Positions 31,300-44,147 of a stretch of 64,000 bases of DNA are shown here, in pieces. The stretch's first letter is position 1; each line of letters starts with the position of its first letter. This DNA is from Arbacia lixula. Lineage: Eukaryota > Echinodermata > Echinoidea > Arbacioida > Arbaciidae. Location of the stretch: contig OZ022589.1 in the NCBI GenBank assembly GCA_963669155.1, positions 2,966,269 to 3,030,268 on the forward strand. The letters are read 5' to 3'. The position numbers were made by a program, and so were the translations under genes. The notes under the pieces are model-generated. The model saw only the letters and a list, made by a program, of their open reading frames with translations, made no database searches and was not told where the DNA came from.

Positions 31300-32086
31300 A
31301 ACACGTCTTGCCCTAGTTCAGTGTGCCTGTGTCCATGAGGGCTATACCGTTATACAGGCATGCTACATCTAAAATGTATAATGTCATTGCGGATGGGCAG
31401 GAAACTGAAAGATTCAATTTCCAGAGCGGTGTGACCCCTTTTCAACTTAATTGCTATTTTTCTAATTTTTCAGCACCAATGCGTCCCTGTGAAGCAGTTT
31501 GGTAACTGCATGAACGGGCCTACCATGCATTTTTCTTTGTAAATGAAGAAGCCACGAATAACAAAATAAACGAGACAATCATACTTGTGGACATAGTATA
31601 AGGTGGTCTGTATTGGCAAATTCGTGCAGAGACATGGGCTGGTAAATGCACGGTGACACCATGGACATTCCATGGTGACACCATCTACTCATAAGAAATC
31701 AGAGGCATTTAAGAGGTGATCATAATTGACAAATTACGACAGACTCCCTAATAAATAGCGGGATGGATTCGTTCTTTTCGTATTCTTACCGTCTGATAAC
31801 AAGTTCGTGTGAACAAAACGGGAAAATAAAAGGAACATATTTGGAAGTTGTTCTCCTATAAACTGAATGTTGTGTCATGACTTATCATGAAATTCTCCGT
31901 CATGAACCTGTCATTACCCACCCGACAAATGATATTACGTAATAATCCAAAGCAAATGTTTATGTAACCGATTTCTTGGAATAATTGTTGATGTACTTGA
32001 TATATCAAAACAATAATTACAGGGTGGTGGTTATATTTGTACCATGCTATTATCAGAGAACGTCATAAACATGTAAGAAGCATATG
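31300..32086. other. no supported gene
   Basis: AT-rich. A short frame at 31323-31505 has no recognisable domain. Confidence 0.35.
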
Positions 32087-32451
32087 TCACGTGCGAGGTG
32101 CTCTCCCATATGTTGTACATTTTTTTTTTTCGAAAATGTGCATTTTCTTTAAAAGATACGCATAATTTTACTTGTGCATTTGATACATCATTAGAAATAC
32201 GTTTTTACACACATGCCTGTATGATCATTCCGTTGTCAAAAGTAGGAAGAAAAAACAATTTATGGATTTCTTTAGTACACCGCATAATTATGGGAGAGCA
32301 CATCGCACGTGACGTCACAAAATCTAAACTTTAAAATCAAATAGCTTTCTTTTCCTTTGACCGATTTTCGTCAAACCTTCACTAATATGTTTCTTTCATG
32401 TTTTTCCTTTTATTGAAACCAAAATAATTTCAGGGTAAATTATCCATTTAA
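32087..32451. mobile_element. CRE-bearing TTAA MITE, copy C (left-truncated)
   Basis: Begins inside the family sequence at CACGTGCGAGGTGCTCTCC, then has GAGAGCACATCGCACGTGACGTCAC and the usual right arm ending near TTAA at 32448-32451. Confidence 0.7.
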
Positions 32452-32733
32452 TCCTATGCCATTAATATGGTTACAGTTCGATATTCCGAAGGTTCGGTTA
32501 TTCCGAAGGTTCGTTATTCCGAAGGTTCGTAATTCCGAAACACGTAAATTGCCTATACCTCAATGCTCGTTAGTCCGAAAACGAAAAAGGGTTCGTTAAT
32601 CCGAGCATTTGTGGCGTTATTCCACTGATCTCTCCACTAACTGGATGGGTGGTCACCACTGAACTAGAAAGAACCTGGAAAGAATTTGCACCCGAGCAGA
32701 GTATCGCCTCCGAGTCAGGCTAGTCACGTGATC

Positions 32734-32745
32734 GCCGCCATCTTG
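32734..32745 (+). promoter_or_regulatory. YY1-type motif GCCGCCATCTTG with upstream CACGTG
   Basis: An exact match to the YY1 core, 5 bp after a CACGTG E-box and just inside the left TIR of the large element. Related sites occur at 34691-34703 (inverse) and 34838-34850. It may be a TE promoter; not proven. Confidence 0.4.
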
Positions 32746-33869
32746 CTCGGTCAATCTCGATCGCGCGCTTTCCGTGTCCCACTCACATGCACGGCAGTGT
32801 TTTCACGATTGTCAGGGTGTTATCGCTTGTTTTGCCGTTTACGGCAGTTCCCGACGATTTGAGTTACTTCATCCAGAGTACAATGAATCGGCATTGATTA
32901 AACGGCAGCTGGATATCCATGTACTTCAACATCCTTGCCTACATGAAGGCACAAATCCATTATGGGCAGCATTAACCACAATACCACGTTGTTTTTGAAA
33001 ACTAAGATGTTTGCAGTGCACTTAAAAAAAAATCCAACAATTCCATATACCCTGTAACCAAAAACAAAAATGTTTTTCAGAGTACAGGTATGTTGAAATA
33101 TATTTTGCAGGTGCTTCTATTATTAAGAGAATGAAAAACAACATTGTGTTTCCATTTTTTTCAACTGATTCAAAAACCCTGTGTTGCATTCTTGCTTGAA
33201 TGTCGTGCTTCCTTATTTTCACAAATTCTGATAGATGTGATTTAGTCAATACTTTATTAACTAACTCTATATACACGTACATGTAAGTTAGTAGATTAAA
33301 AAATAATAATGCCTGGAGTCTCTGAACTATGATCAGCCGAAGCTATAATCAAAGACAAAAACAACTCCGGTTGTATGTGTACATGATACATGTACGTTAT
33401 TATAATGAAGTTTTGTATTTCTTAGCCACTTTTGAATACCAAACTTAAACTCAGGGGTCAAGATTGACAAAATACCAATGTGATGAGATTGCAATCACAT
33501 TTATTACAGATTTTAGACTGTCTTGTACAATGAGCCTATGTAAGCTGTCATCTTCTACAGTTCAATTCACTAGATTAAATGCTCTTTTTTGCATTGTGAT
33601 GATTCCATTATTTACAGTTATAGCATTATAATATTGGTGATGTATATGATGGACACTCTACATTTATACAAGTCACATTATCTGGTTATGTATTTGACAA
33701 CAGCACCAATGAGCTTATTCTACATATGATGTCATTTCCCACTGTCAAAATGGTATGATTATTTGTGACAACTTAAAATATACATATATCTTATTTATTC
33801 GAAGCTAAACATCCATTTGCTGTTGTTTTTGTCATCATATTGGTTTGGATGTTGCTGTGTCTTAATTGA

Positions 33870-34016
33870 ATGAGAATGAATCTGAAGTGTGTGTATTTGT
33901 ATGTGTTTTTTTGTGTGTATGTTTGTGTGTATATGGGTGTTGTGTGCATGTGTGTGTGTTTGTGCGTATGTGCGTGTGTGAATGTGTGTGTGTGTGTGTG
34001 TTTGTGTGTATCTAGT
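33870..34016. repeat. (GT)n-rich tract
   Basis: GT repeats with interruptions. The overlapping frames on both strands are repeat translations. Confidence 0.9.
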
Positions 34017-35416
34017 GTTAAATTGCAAATCACTTTTAGACGGATGTGGGTCGCCTATACGTGTATGCTGGTTAAGGGGTGATTGATGAGAGACGTGCAT
34101 TTTGGTGGGGTGTAGTCCTGGTCGTGAATGAAACCACATGACAATATAGAACAAGTTATAAGCATTAGGGTGTTACATTAACATGGCAGATAAGGGGGAA
34201 CATTTGATTTTTTTTTTTACTTTTTGTGGGGGCCAGGGGGAGGGGGGTCATGCTGGAAATAACTGCTTTCAGTGCACTGTGTTAATAACTATTCCTCTTC
34301 CTCTTCTGTGTCAAAATAACTTGCCTTTGATTGATTGATTGTCACTGAACATGTATTTGAAAGCCATTTTGGTCTGCTTTTAATCTGCCCATGAATAGGG
34401 TGCTCAATGGCTCACTAAGTTCGGGCACTAAGTACGCGTACACGCGGTGAACTCTACTACACTTCAGGCATAATTTAGAGACAAATATAGGTTCAAATTG
34501 CCTTATGTATTACGTATGATACTCTACTACAGACATATGCCGACGAAACCAAATTAAAAATGACATCGTTTTTCATTTCTCCTCAACTTTTTTTCTTCTT
34601 TACTGTTCTCTCCAGTTCTTTCGATTTGCTTTGCGAGCGCACGTTACGGGCGTAGGCAGCCACCCAGCCAGCCAGAATAATTGACATAGCAAGATGGCGG
34701 CGCGTTCACTCGAGCGTGAAGCCGCGGTGCCTTTGTGACCGCACAGTCGTGTGTACGCTCTGAATGGGGCTGTTCTTTCCAGGTTCTTTCTAGTTCAGTG
34801 GTGGTCACGCTCCACTGAATGAATCCCGCGCGCAGCGGCGTCCGCCATCTTGAGACCATCACAAACAGAAACACCACGGGCGTTGGGAAGCGCGTTTAGT
34901 GTACGTTGTGGCATGCCGGTACGGTGGATGGATGTGCCGATGCTTGTGCACACGTGTGCATGTTTTGTGGAATACAGAACAGAGTTTTAACATCAACTGA
35001 ATTATTCTGTAGTATTTGATCATTCAAATTATGAATTCCACAGGTCTTCTGGCCTTAATTCATACATGTAGAGCCTACATGTCATGTATGCAAATCATGT
35101 TAACCGATCGAACTCTGTGTCATAGACAAGGGTCGATCAAATAATTTTAAAGGGGGGCTGTGGACTTGGTAGATAGTCAAGGGACTTAAACTCGATCACT
35201 CCAACCGGCAAATTGTTTTGATTTAGTGAAAAGCAAAAGAAAAGAGATAAAAATGGATATTAGTCCCAGCGGCAGTTATGAATTTTCATGCCCCCTCCCC
35301 CTGAAAAAAGAGTAAAAAAGGGGGATCGGACCGGAGGCATGATGTACCGAACCCGAATTATCATACCGGGGAAGGCGTGGGGAGGGATTTGAACCCCACC
35401 GGGGTTGACCCAAGTA

Positions 35417-35962
35417 CCCCCCCCCCCCCACACACACACACACACAAACACATGAACACACACATCACACACACACACACCACACACACACACCACACAC
35501 ATCACACACACACATCACACACACATCACACACACTCACACACACACAGCACACACACATCACACACACATCACACACATCACATACACACATCACACAC
35601 ACAAGTATACACACATCACACACACATCACACACACATCACACACACAAACATACACACATCACACACACAAGTATACACACATCACACACACATCACAC
35701 ACACACATACACACACATCACACACACATCACACACACACACAACACACACACTCATCACACACACATAACACACATCACACACACATCACACACACACA
35801 CACACACATATACACACATCACACACACATCACACACACATCACACACACACATACACACACATCACACACACATTACACACACATCACACACACATCAC
35901 ACACACATCACGCACACACACATACAAACTTTAACGTATGCACACACAAATCACACACATGA
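35417..35962. repeat. poly-C plus (CA)n / CACATCA compound microsatellite, about 545 bp
   Basis: A C run is followed by CA repeats regularly interrupted by ACATCAC and ATACAC. A 185-codon His/Thr frame across it is repeat translation. Confidence 0.95.
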
Positions 35963-36515
35963 TACAATGATACAATAACTTTTACTTGTTAATCCAGTTA
36001 ACGGGTCTTTGAAACTTTTAAATAAAGTAGAACAAACTGAAGAATGTAAACATACATAACATAATTTTGTGACAGCAAAACATGTAAAATATAGATAATT
36101 CTTCGAGCACTCCAACACTGTTCGCTACGCAGTATATCACGGCTGACAGCTTTTTTGATGGTCCCACAATGGCGGCCGCTTCGCTTCGGCAGCTTCACGA
36201 CGGAGTAGCCAATGAGCGTGCAACAACCTATCCAGTTAGTGTAGAGATCAGTGCGTTATTCCGAAGATTCGTTAATCCGAAAATAAGATAGGGTTCGTTT
36301 TTCCGAAAGGTTCGTTAATCCGAAAACGAAATAAGGTTCGTTTCTCCGAAAGGTTCGTTAATCCGAAAACGAAATAAGGTTCCGAATAACGATCTTTCGG
36401 ACTAACGAACTTTCGGAATAACGAACCGTATTCCTTTCTCGGACTAGCGAACCTTCGGAATAACGAACCTTCGGAATAGAGAACCTTCGGAAAAACGAGT
36501 GCTTCCCATTAATAT

Positions 36516-39500
36516 TAGCACAGTTGGATGATACTGCCATAATGTTTTCTAGGAATATACATCAGGATCAGCCTTTTTATACAGTATATTGCTCGACAAA
36601 GAAAGTCAGCGTTAGAAAATGTATCAGATTATCTTTAAATATACTCATTGGTCAAATGTTATCCTAAATTGCTTCATAACATACTGATCGTAATCAGTAA
36701 AACAAAATAGAGAAATGATTATAATTATACAAGTGGCGACTTAAACGGTATCAAAGAGCGGCGTCATGTGCTATTTATTGCAATTGTACACAACCTAAAA
36801 AAAAAAGATCCCGGCGGTATAATGTAGGAATGTAAGTACTATTCCGTAATTCTATGGTTTGTAAGCGAAAATCATTGTATCCGTGTTAAACGGAGCTAAA
36901 AGAAAGAAGGCAAAATCAGAGCAGCGTGATACTGAAGAAAAGTGACATTATTTTGAGACCACTCCATTATTCTCCTCATGTGCTTCTATACATGTGTCTC
37001 TATGTCAGCACCCCCCCCCCTCAATCTCTCTCTTTGTCACAGGCAATTAAAACAAGCACTTGATACATTAACAAAATAATCGTTTGATTGGAATGTGTAT
37101 GTCACAGGCATGTATTGTATGGATTGTTTAGACAAACAATTATGTCAAGTGTGCATATAGTTCCGAAATTGTGTCGTCATATTCATTGTTACGCCGGCTT
37201 CTGCCTCTAAACAACATCATTCAAGTGAGACTCTCACTGGTCCGACATTGTTTAGCAGGCAAGTGCCGGGCACTCCCAGTGGGAGGTCCCTCTCTGATCA
37301 CGTGTTTGCTCTACCCACATAGTTTAGAACCTGTTGTCTTGACATCATGCTCATATGACGTCACGCCTCGGTGCGTTATACGGCTCCTTCCAGGGACGGT
37401 GGTTTGAAGAGGGTTAGCGGTCTGATTGGTGTACCCATCACTGCGCCTGTGGCACTTTTGATTATACACTTGCTAGGTAAAGTGGATGGAATCGTGAACG
37501 GATGGGTAGATGAATCTGGTTTGGTTGGGTCAGGAAGGTGGGATCATTGGGGATCGCCCGGCAGGATGGTTGGCTTATCTGATGTCCGTTGCAATGGTCG
37601 ATGGGTTTGGATCGATCATTGCATGACCGATGGTCGGATGAGATGATAGAGCGAGAGATAGACGCAAGAAAATATTAATACTTTTCATCTTCCTGTCTGT
37701 CTTACTAATTCGCTGTTAACGCCGAGGCACGCGCCAGATAACCACATACGTACTGTGTTTATCAAACGCCACGGACATTGCCGCCTTTCGGAAATTTTGA
37801 TAAGATGGCCGTCAAACCGTGAACTCATGGGCAAAAATAGTGTGCCCTGAGCTAGATAGTGAGCAATTGATGAGTTAAGATGACGTCAGCATTTGCTGAA
37901 CTCTGATTGGTAAAATGATGCGAATAATCATTAGTACATGTCCTGTTGAATATGCCGATTTATGCAATCCATTCGCTCACAACTTCGCTGACAGCAAAAA
38001 CTTTGTGACGATCATTTTGCACTTGTCCCATTTCACTTTTGGTGATTGGCAGAGAGCACGAAATGTACAACTCGAATAAAGTTGAAATCAAACATCACAG
38101 TGGTGTGTTCATAAACTATTATATTCAAAAACTGATTTCTAATAATTTTATTTTATTCATTATTATATTTCAATATATATATATATATTACTATGGTCGC
38201 AAGACGTCGCAAACGCAAGATGATATAGAAAACGTAGCAAAATTAAAAGAACTTATGGACTAAAAAGGGGGAATTGTGTTATTTAGAATGCTCTCTGTTT
38301 TATGTGGAAGAAAAATTGCCCACTAGGCAAGATAATACCCTATTATTGTTTATTATACCATGATATTCACATGACTTGGTGTTTAAAGTCTGAAACATGG
38401 AAAAATCCGCCTTTAAATTCCCTTATTGCTGCTGTGTTTGAAACTGTCAAACCGTACTTCCTCACTTAGTGCGTTGAATAATCTGTATGTGTTGTCACTT
38501 CAGAATGGATGCACACGGCGTGGATATTTTCACAATTTCGCGCCTTATATATTGCACACGACCCTCCTGTATGAAATTTAAGAACACATCTGGATCATTC
38601 TGTCACCTAAATGTTCTCATCAGTTTGAATCATTGCAGAAGCGTGACATTATTAATGTGTCAACTGAGAGACCGGCTTTTAGCTTTTAGCTCTTAGTAGC
38701 TTGCTCGGATGTCAAGTTACATCACCTTCGCTCAGTGACCATCCACATCCCACAATGCATGCTATTTGGGGCTTATATCTCCAGGGAAAAGAAAGAACGT
38801 CTACGAAAAGAAAAGCTCTCAAGGATTAAATATAGGTCACTGGATGTTGGTGTGGATTAAGAATAATGTCCAACACGTTATTTTGGTTTAGAGTTTAGAT
38901 AAAAAGGAACTAATGTTACGTACAAAAAAGTCACTCTGTTTTTGGTTGTTTTGTTTTTCAATTATATTTATTTCATTCATTCCTTTTTTCAAACAATTAA
39001 AGAACAAAAATAACAAAGAATAACAAAATCAGTCCATGGAATAATTGTAAATTGTATTTATTTGGTCCTTTTAGAACATACATGTATGGAAATTCATTTT
39101 GTTCACATGATAAGAAATATCTAATATAGAACATAAAAGCAAACACAATTTTACAGATCAACATCATACACACACGGTACTACAACAGTGAAATTAAACA
39201 TAAACATTCCAGGTCAACCCGATAGGTTTACAAAAAATGACAAATAATGACAGGTTTTCCATTAAAAATAGTGTTATACTATACATACTATAATGCAATA
39301 ATATAATACTAATTGAATTAAAGAGTTATCGTACAGTGAAATATTGATTAGGTCACTTTAAAATTGTATAAAGGGACTCTAATTGGAAGATGAAAACAGA
39401 AAATACTTGTTCGAAGTATACAATAATGCGAAAAAAAATAGAGCTCTAAAACATAAAGGTTCGACAATCAAAAATCGCTCATGCTTGCATATTAATACTC

Positions 39501-40497
39501 CAGGAAATTGTCACTATTCGTTTGTTTCTTCTCGCTTCTTCGCATATTAGTCGGGAACACTCCCTTCTATCAATGGGCGTGTTCGTGGGACCCTCACAAG
39601 ACAAAACGAAAAAAAAATATTTTTCTAAGAGCGCATATTTTGATAAAATTGTTTGTATCTACACATTATAACAAGATGAGCGACTTAAACTGAAGATGAT
39701 TCACAATTTAACAATTTAATGAGGAACAAAATAGCAAAGAGCGTTGCATTTATTTTCAGTACCGATTATAGCTATGTTATTGCCTTTAAAAAATATTCAA
39801 GAACGAATTATAAGGATTATGTTTTTTTTTTTAATCTAGGACACATCATCTCTTTCTTTCTTGAATTTTAAAGTGGAGCAATCAAGATCAAGAACGAATA
39901 TATCTATGTTTTGTTTTACTCTAAAGACATATAAATGTCTTTTTCTTTCTGAAATGTTAAAGTGAACTATCCAAGAATGCATTTAGTGATGCTTCCCGAC
40001 GCATCAACGTCTCTCTTTCTTGAATGTTTAAGTCTTTATTACACCAATGCCTCTCTTTCACGAATATTCAGTTCAAGAATGCATTTTACTTTATTGAAGA
40101 CACATTCCTGCATTGGCTTCTTGAATGTTGAAGCAATTTTAACATATTTTCTTTTTCTCTACGGACATAAACCTTTAACCAAGCAAAATAATCCTTGTCA
40201 TCTTGTGAAAAAAAAAAGGTTTAAGCATAATTCATTAGAATTTGTTTACCTAGTTTAACGTGGTAGCGTATTGTGTGTATCTGTATGGCAGTGTGTATAG
40301 TGATGTGCGGCTTCTCTATAATAGGGTATGGGGAAGGGGTTGACGACGGTGGAGGGGGGGGGGGGGCGTCAAATACATGTTTATCATAATGAAATAAGGG
40401 CTCTTTGTGAGATTTGCCACAAAGTTCAACTTAGCTTCGATTTCAACCTCGCATTGTTTTAATTTTGATTACGTAAATATATATTTATCCACATGTA
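36516..40497. other. intergenic, no supported gene
   Basis: Mostly AT-rich. 39040-39170 has TTTATTTGGTCC and ACAAAAATAACAAAGAA, reminiscent of a LINE 3' end but not assignable. The 91-codon frame at 37371-37646 has no domain. TGACGTCA at about 37356 is an isolated match. Confidence 0.35.
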
Positions 40498-40693
40498 CTT
40501 ATTGCAGAAGATGTTAGAAGGAAAATTTGAAGGAAGGAGAGGCAAAGGAAGACCACCAATGATCTGTTTGACCAACATAAAGCGGTGGACAAACATCAAG
40601 CAGTATTGAGCACTCACTAGAAAAGCACACTACCGAGAATCATGAGGTACTCTGGCAGCCAACCTTCACTCCAAAGACTGCATCTGGTGATAA
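40498..40693 (+). pseudogene. LINE ORF2 C-terminus relic
   Basis: The frames read MLEGKFEGRRGKGRPP, then LTNIKRWTNIKQY, then a shifted YRESWGTLAANLHSKD. 'GKxEGrRGrGRPr..W..ni..W' followed by 'dR..Wr.l' is the common C-terminal end of RTE-like LINE proteins. A (GAT)n tail follows directly. This is a 5'-truncated 3' end. Confidence 0.7.
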
Positions 40694-40719
40694 GGATGAT
40701 GATGATGATGATGATGAGG

Positions 40720-40757
<38 letters not shown>

Positions 40758-40797
40758 AATGATGACGATGATGGTGATGACGATGGTGGTGATGGGG
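40694..40797. repeat. (GAT)n microsatellite, LINE tail
   Basis: GAT repeats with GAC, GGT and AAT variants directly after the LINE C-terminal relic, so it probably derives from the element's 3' tail. Confidence 0.9.
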
Positions 40798-41674
40798 TGA
40801 TTAATTGTACAGACCGTTTGGGTCCATACGTTGAACAAAACATACATGTTTTATTGAAACCTTTCGAGGGAACGGGTCAGTTTTAAAGCGGACAATTTAT
40901 GTGGATTCATATTACCCATCATTTTTATGCGAGGACTTGTGTTGGGTCTACACCATTAAGAAGGATTATTATGACCAATCGTTAAAACCATCATCCCGTC
41001 CATTATCTTCTTCCAGCTCGCGTTTAATAACAAAAAAATATATCTTCTTGTAAGGTTTAAGAAATATAAAAGAGTCTTGCGTCAGTCGGAAAATATCTAC
41101 ATATCCCACTAAACCCATTCATTTGTATGCGGGTGAATACCGCGTCCATTTCAAGGCTTATCTAGACGGTGGCTTCAAAAAAGAGAGAGCCGCAGCATTT
41201 TAACTTTGCTGAATCAACACCTCCCCAAGCAAATTACCAGTGTCTTGTAGTCTCTCCCTCCCTGAAAGGATTTCTGACTAATGTACAATATTTCGGCTTC
41301 CCCGCAAGGAAGGCTGGTTGATATGGTTACCCGTGTCTGTATGCCCTGGAACAGGTGACTTTGCCATCCTTCACTTGTAATTTTAAAATGGCTCAAGTCT
41401 AGCTCAGACGCTGTAATGCAAGCATGGACGCACTGAAAATATGATCCAGGACTGTCGATGTAATATACACGGTTGGTCATAAAGGTGGAGTGAAATAATT
41501 TTTTTGTAAATCCAGTGTTTTTTTACCTTTTTACTAAAATTCGCCAATGGCGTCGAGACGCGTCGGAGAGAAAAACAAAATTTTAACATGTTTCACTGAC
41601 AAAGGTCACGCTAGTCAACAAGTAAGGTGACACCCAAGATATTCATGGTGCAATGACAACCGCTCAGCTGACAT
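40798..41674. other. no supported gene
   Basis: Small frames on the minus strand (41214-41589) show no known domain. Confidence 0.35.
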
Positions 41675-43012
41675 GAGCCTACTATACTGGGAAGACAAAA
41701 AGCCTTCAATAGATGATCGTGAGCAATCTTCTCGCCAATGATCTTAAATTCATATATTGTCCATTTCAGATACTTGCTGAAAGTTATGCGTCCTTAAATG
41801 ATCCACATTTTGAGTAATTAGTGATTAAATCACAAATCCTCATTTTGCCGATTTAATAATAATAATAATAATAATACATAGAATTCATATAGCGCAATTT
41901 CCATCTTAACTAGATGCTCAAGGCGCTTCAGAGCAAATTAAAGAGAGAGAAAAAAAAATACAATACAGGTATGAACTTGTATGTCAAAAAGCACCATTAT
42001 ACAGGTATGTCTTTAGGTTGCCCTTGAAGGTGGTCACTGACGTCAGGGTTGTCCCTGCACGAGCAAAGACCCATTGTCCCCACGATCTCTTTGAAACCGG
42101 AACTTGCAAAAGGAGGATCTTAAGGTTCGTGATGGTTGGTAGTTGTGAATTAAAGATTTATTGTAAATGGGGGAAGTTCCGTTGACAATATGAAAGACTA
42201 AAAGAAGTATTTTAAAGGTGAAGCGTTCCCTCGGGGGCAACCAATGAAGACTTTTCAAGACAGGGGTGATGTGGCTGCGCTTGTCGGTTAAAGTTACAAT
42301 GAGTGCAGCTGCATTTTGTAACTTCTGCAGTTTCCCAATTTGAGAGTCTGGTAAGTTTTATTACCAAAATCAAGCCGCGACGAAATGAGTGAATGTACTA
42401 GTTTCTTTGTTGCAGAGCGAGTGAGATACTTTCCTATAAATCCAATGTTGCGCAATTGATAGCGGACTGATCTGCAAATACTTGTAATCTGATCGGACAT
42501 AGACATATGGGAGTCAAAAACAACACCAAGGTTGCGACATGATTTTGACAAGGGAATGTTGCTACCTGAGATGGAAATGGAATCAATGTCTAATTTGTTG
42601 AGTTGAGATTTTGAGCCGAAAAGTAAAAACTCACTTTTACTTTGGTTTAAAAGGAATGAGTGTGACTTCAACTAAGTGTCAATGTCCAATTATACACCTT
42701 TTCAGATTACAAATAGCTTGGCTGGCACTAGTTTGATTGGGTGGAAAAGAAACAAAAATCTGAATATCATCTGCATATAAATGATAATGAACGGAGTGAC
42801 GTTGGAAAATATCTTTGAGCCCTTTCAAATAAACGGAGAACGGATTTGTGATTTAATCACTAATTACTCCAATTGTGAATCAATTGAGGGCAAATAACTT
42901 TCAGCAAGTTTCCAAAATAGACAATACATGAATTTAAGACCATTGGCAAGAAGATTGCTCACTTTCATCTTTTGAAGGCTTTTTTGTCCTCCCAGTATAG
43001 TATAATTATGCC
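41675..43012. mobile_element. TTAA MITE family P, copy 3, split by a LINE
   Basis: The left arm (ACTGGGAAGACAAAAAGCCT, 41684 on) runs to CACAAATCCTCATTTTG near 41846. The right arm resumes at GGATTTGTGATTTAATCAC near 42843 and ends TTTTTGTCCTCCCAGTATAG. The centre was replaced by the LINE fragment 41855-42838. Confidence 0.75.
41855..42838 (-). pseudogene. L2/CR1-like LINE 3' end, reverse transcriptase C-terminal part
   Basis: Minus-strand frames in order: YHLYADDIQIFVSF (motif C, intact YADD), SFLLNQSKSEFLLFGSKSQL, NLGVVFDSHMSMSDQITSIC, LRNIGFIGKYLTRSATKKLV, SSRLDFGN, then, after a frameshift near 42260-42290, LHWLPPRERFTFKILLLVFH. The 3' end has GCGCTATATGAATTCTATGT followed by (ATT)n. Such ends are typical of L2-type elements. 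5'-truncated, and inserted in a MITE. Confidence 0.85.
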
Positions 43013-43958
43013 CTTTAAAAGCACCTTTCCCCGCTGTGTCATCATTGAAAAGTGGCCGACGGAAGTGAGCATCATGTACCTCAGCTTGAGGCGACAGAAG
43101 CAGAATTGTGCTATCTATTCGACATCTTCATCTACTGCATCAATACCGTAAAATCACGCGCGTGCTGCCTCGCCTTCAAATACCATTCTCGCAAACCCGC
43201 ACGCTCCCTTCCTTATTTAAAGCCACGCTATTGAAATCAATCCCTTTAGACCACAATCCATCCACCATCGGTATTAGTTGTCTTGAGTGGAGGTGTCGTA
43301 ACCTGCGCGTTCCGAGTATTCTTTCCTCACCTTTCTTCAATAATTTACTATTGCGTATTATTGCTGGTGCGATTTGTCAACGAAACATCGACATTACTTC
43401 TTTGTTTAGTTCTTTAGATCTCTTGTACGTGACTTTATTGTGATGTTTGTTTATTGATATCCAACAAGGGTTAGATGTTAATCATCATACATCTCTTTCA
43501 TCGGATAATTTTTATCTATCTGATGACAACAAAATATATTTTGAAGCAATCATAGATACAACAAATTTGCTTCTTTATTGATACAGCTTTGGGTACATTA
43601 AATTGATGAGCCCAGTTTAGCGTATGTATTCTATAAAAAAAATCCCACTACCATCAGAAGAGTGACTCATTGGGACTTCGACAATTCATTGGTGCTTTAT
43701 GGACATCAAAGAGAATGAAATATAGCGAATGTAGCGGACAATAATTCGCCATAAAATTCGAGAGGACAATCTTTGCATTGTTTTACTATTCGGTTTATGC
43801 CATCGCCCTACCTCCTAGCTTGGACTACGCGCTGACAAAACTAAATAAGCAACAACAACAACAACAAAGGACATCTCGAAAGCAAGTTTATTCTTACTCC
43901 TTATTTCGAGTTTGTTTTGTTGGCATCTTTCGGTGAGCAATCTCGTTATATCGCTGCT
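43013..43958. other. upstream flank of the GPCR, unassigned frames
   Basis: The frame at 43108-43443 (111 codons, from a non-ATG start) has no recognisable domain. No promoter motif is convincing. 43848-43866 is an (ACA)n tract shortly before the GPCR. Confidence 0.35.
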
Positions 43959-44147
43959 ATGACGTGGTACCTTTTCTACGTGAATCTACGCATCGTTACT
44001 CTGGCCGTAGCCATCGTCATCAATGGGCTGACCCTCTTCCTCATCCTCTACAATCCCAAACTTCGGGATCAGCGAAATATCTTCACCTTCAACCTGGCCC
44101 TGGCGGACTTTGTGGCGTCCGTCTGCGAGATATGCATTGCGTCCGTG
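43959..44147 (+). CDS. GPCR exon 1 (TM1-TM2)
   Basis: ATG at 43959 is followed by MTWYLFYVNLRIVTLAVAIV. It ends TCCGTG|GTAAGT. The frame is open further 5' without an in-frame ATG, which is why this start was chosen. Confidence 0.85.

Larger units (their letters stand above)
32469..36505. mobile_element. large TIR element with TTCCGAAGGTTCG arrays (Mutator-like?)
   Basis: CCATTAATAT occurs at 32459-32468 and again at 36506-36515, a 9-10 bp target duplication. The ends are arrays of TTCCGAAGGTTCGTTA-type repeats in opposite orientation. Inside them, CACTGATCTCTCCACTAACT (32623) mirrors AGTTAGTGTAGAGATCAGTG (36234-36253), so the TIRs reach about 175-280 bp. The interior has CpG-rich YY1-like sites, (GT)n and (CA)n tracts, and no transposase. 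An 8-11 bp duplication with long TIRs fits the Mutator group; that assignment is inference. Confidence 0.65.

Noticed and set aside
33791..34154. His/Thr-rich frames
   Set aside because: (GT)n/(CA)n microsatellite translation.
35377..35934. 185-codon His/Thr protein
   Set aside because: Translation of the compound (CA)n satellite.
36358..36540. Frame with repeated IPKVRYSEG-like peptide (also 50895-51083)
   Set aside because: Translation of the TTCCGAAGGTTCG arrays of foldback elements.
37371..37646. 91-codon plus-strand frame
   Set aside because: No domain, no splice context, and an amino-acid pattern typical of non-coding DNA.
40617..40847. Poly-Ile / poly-Ser frames on the minus strand
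   Set aside because: Translation of the (GAT)n tail of a LINE relic.
43108..43443. 111-codon frame upstream of the GPCR
   Set aside because: It starts at a non-ATG codon and has no recognisable domain or clear splice link to the GPCR.
43917..43958. GPCR start at 43917
   Set aside because: That codon is TTG. The first in-frame ATG is at 43959.
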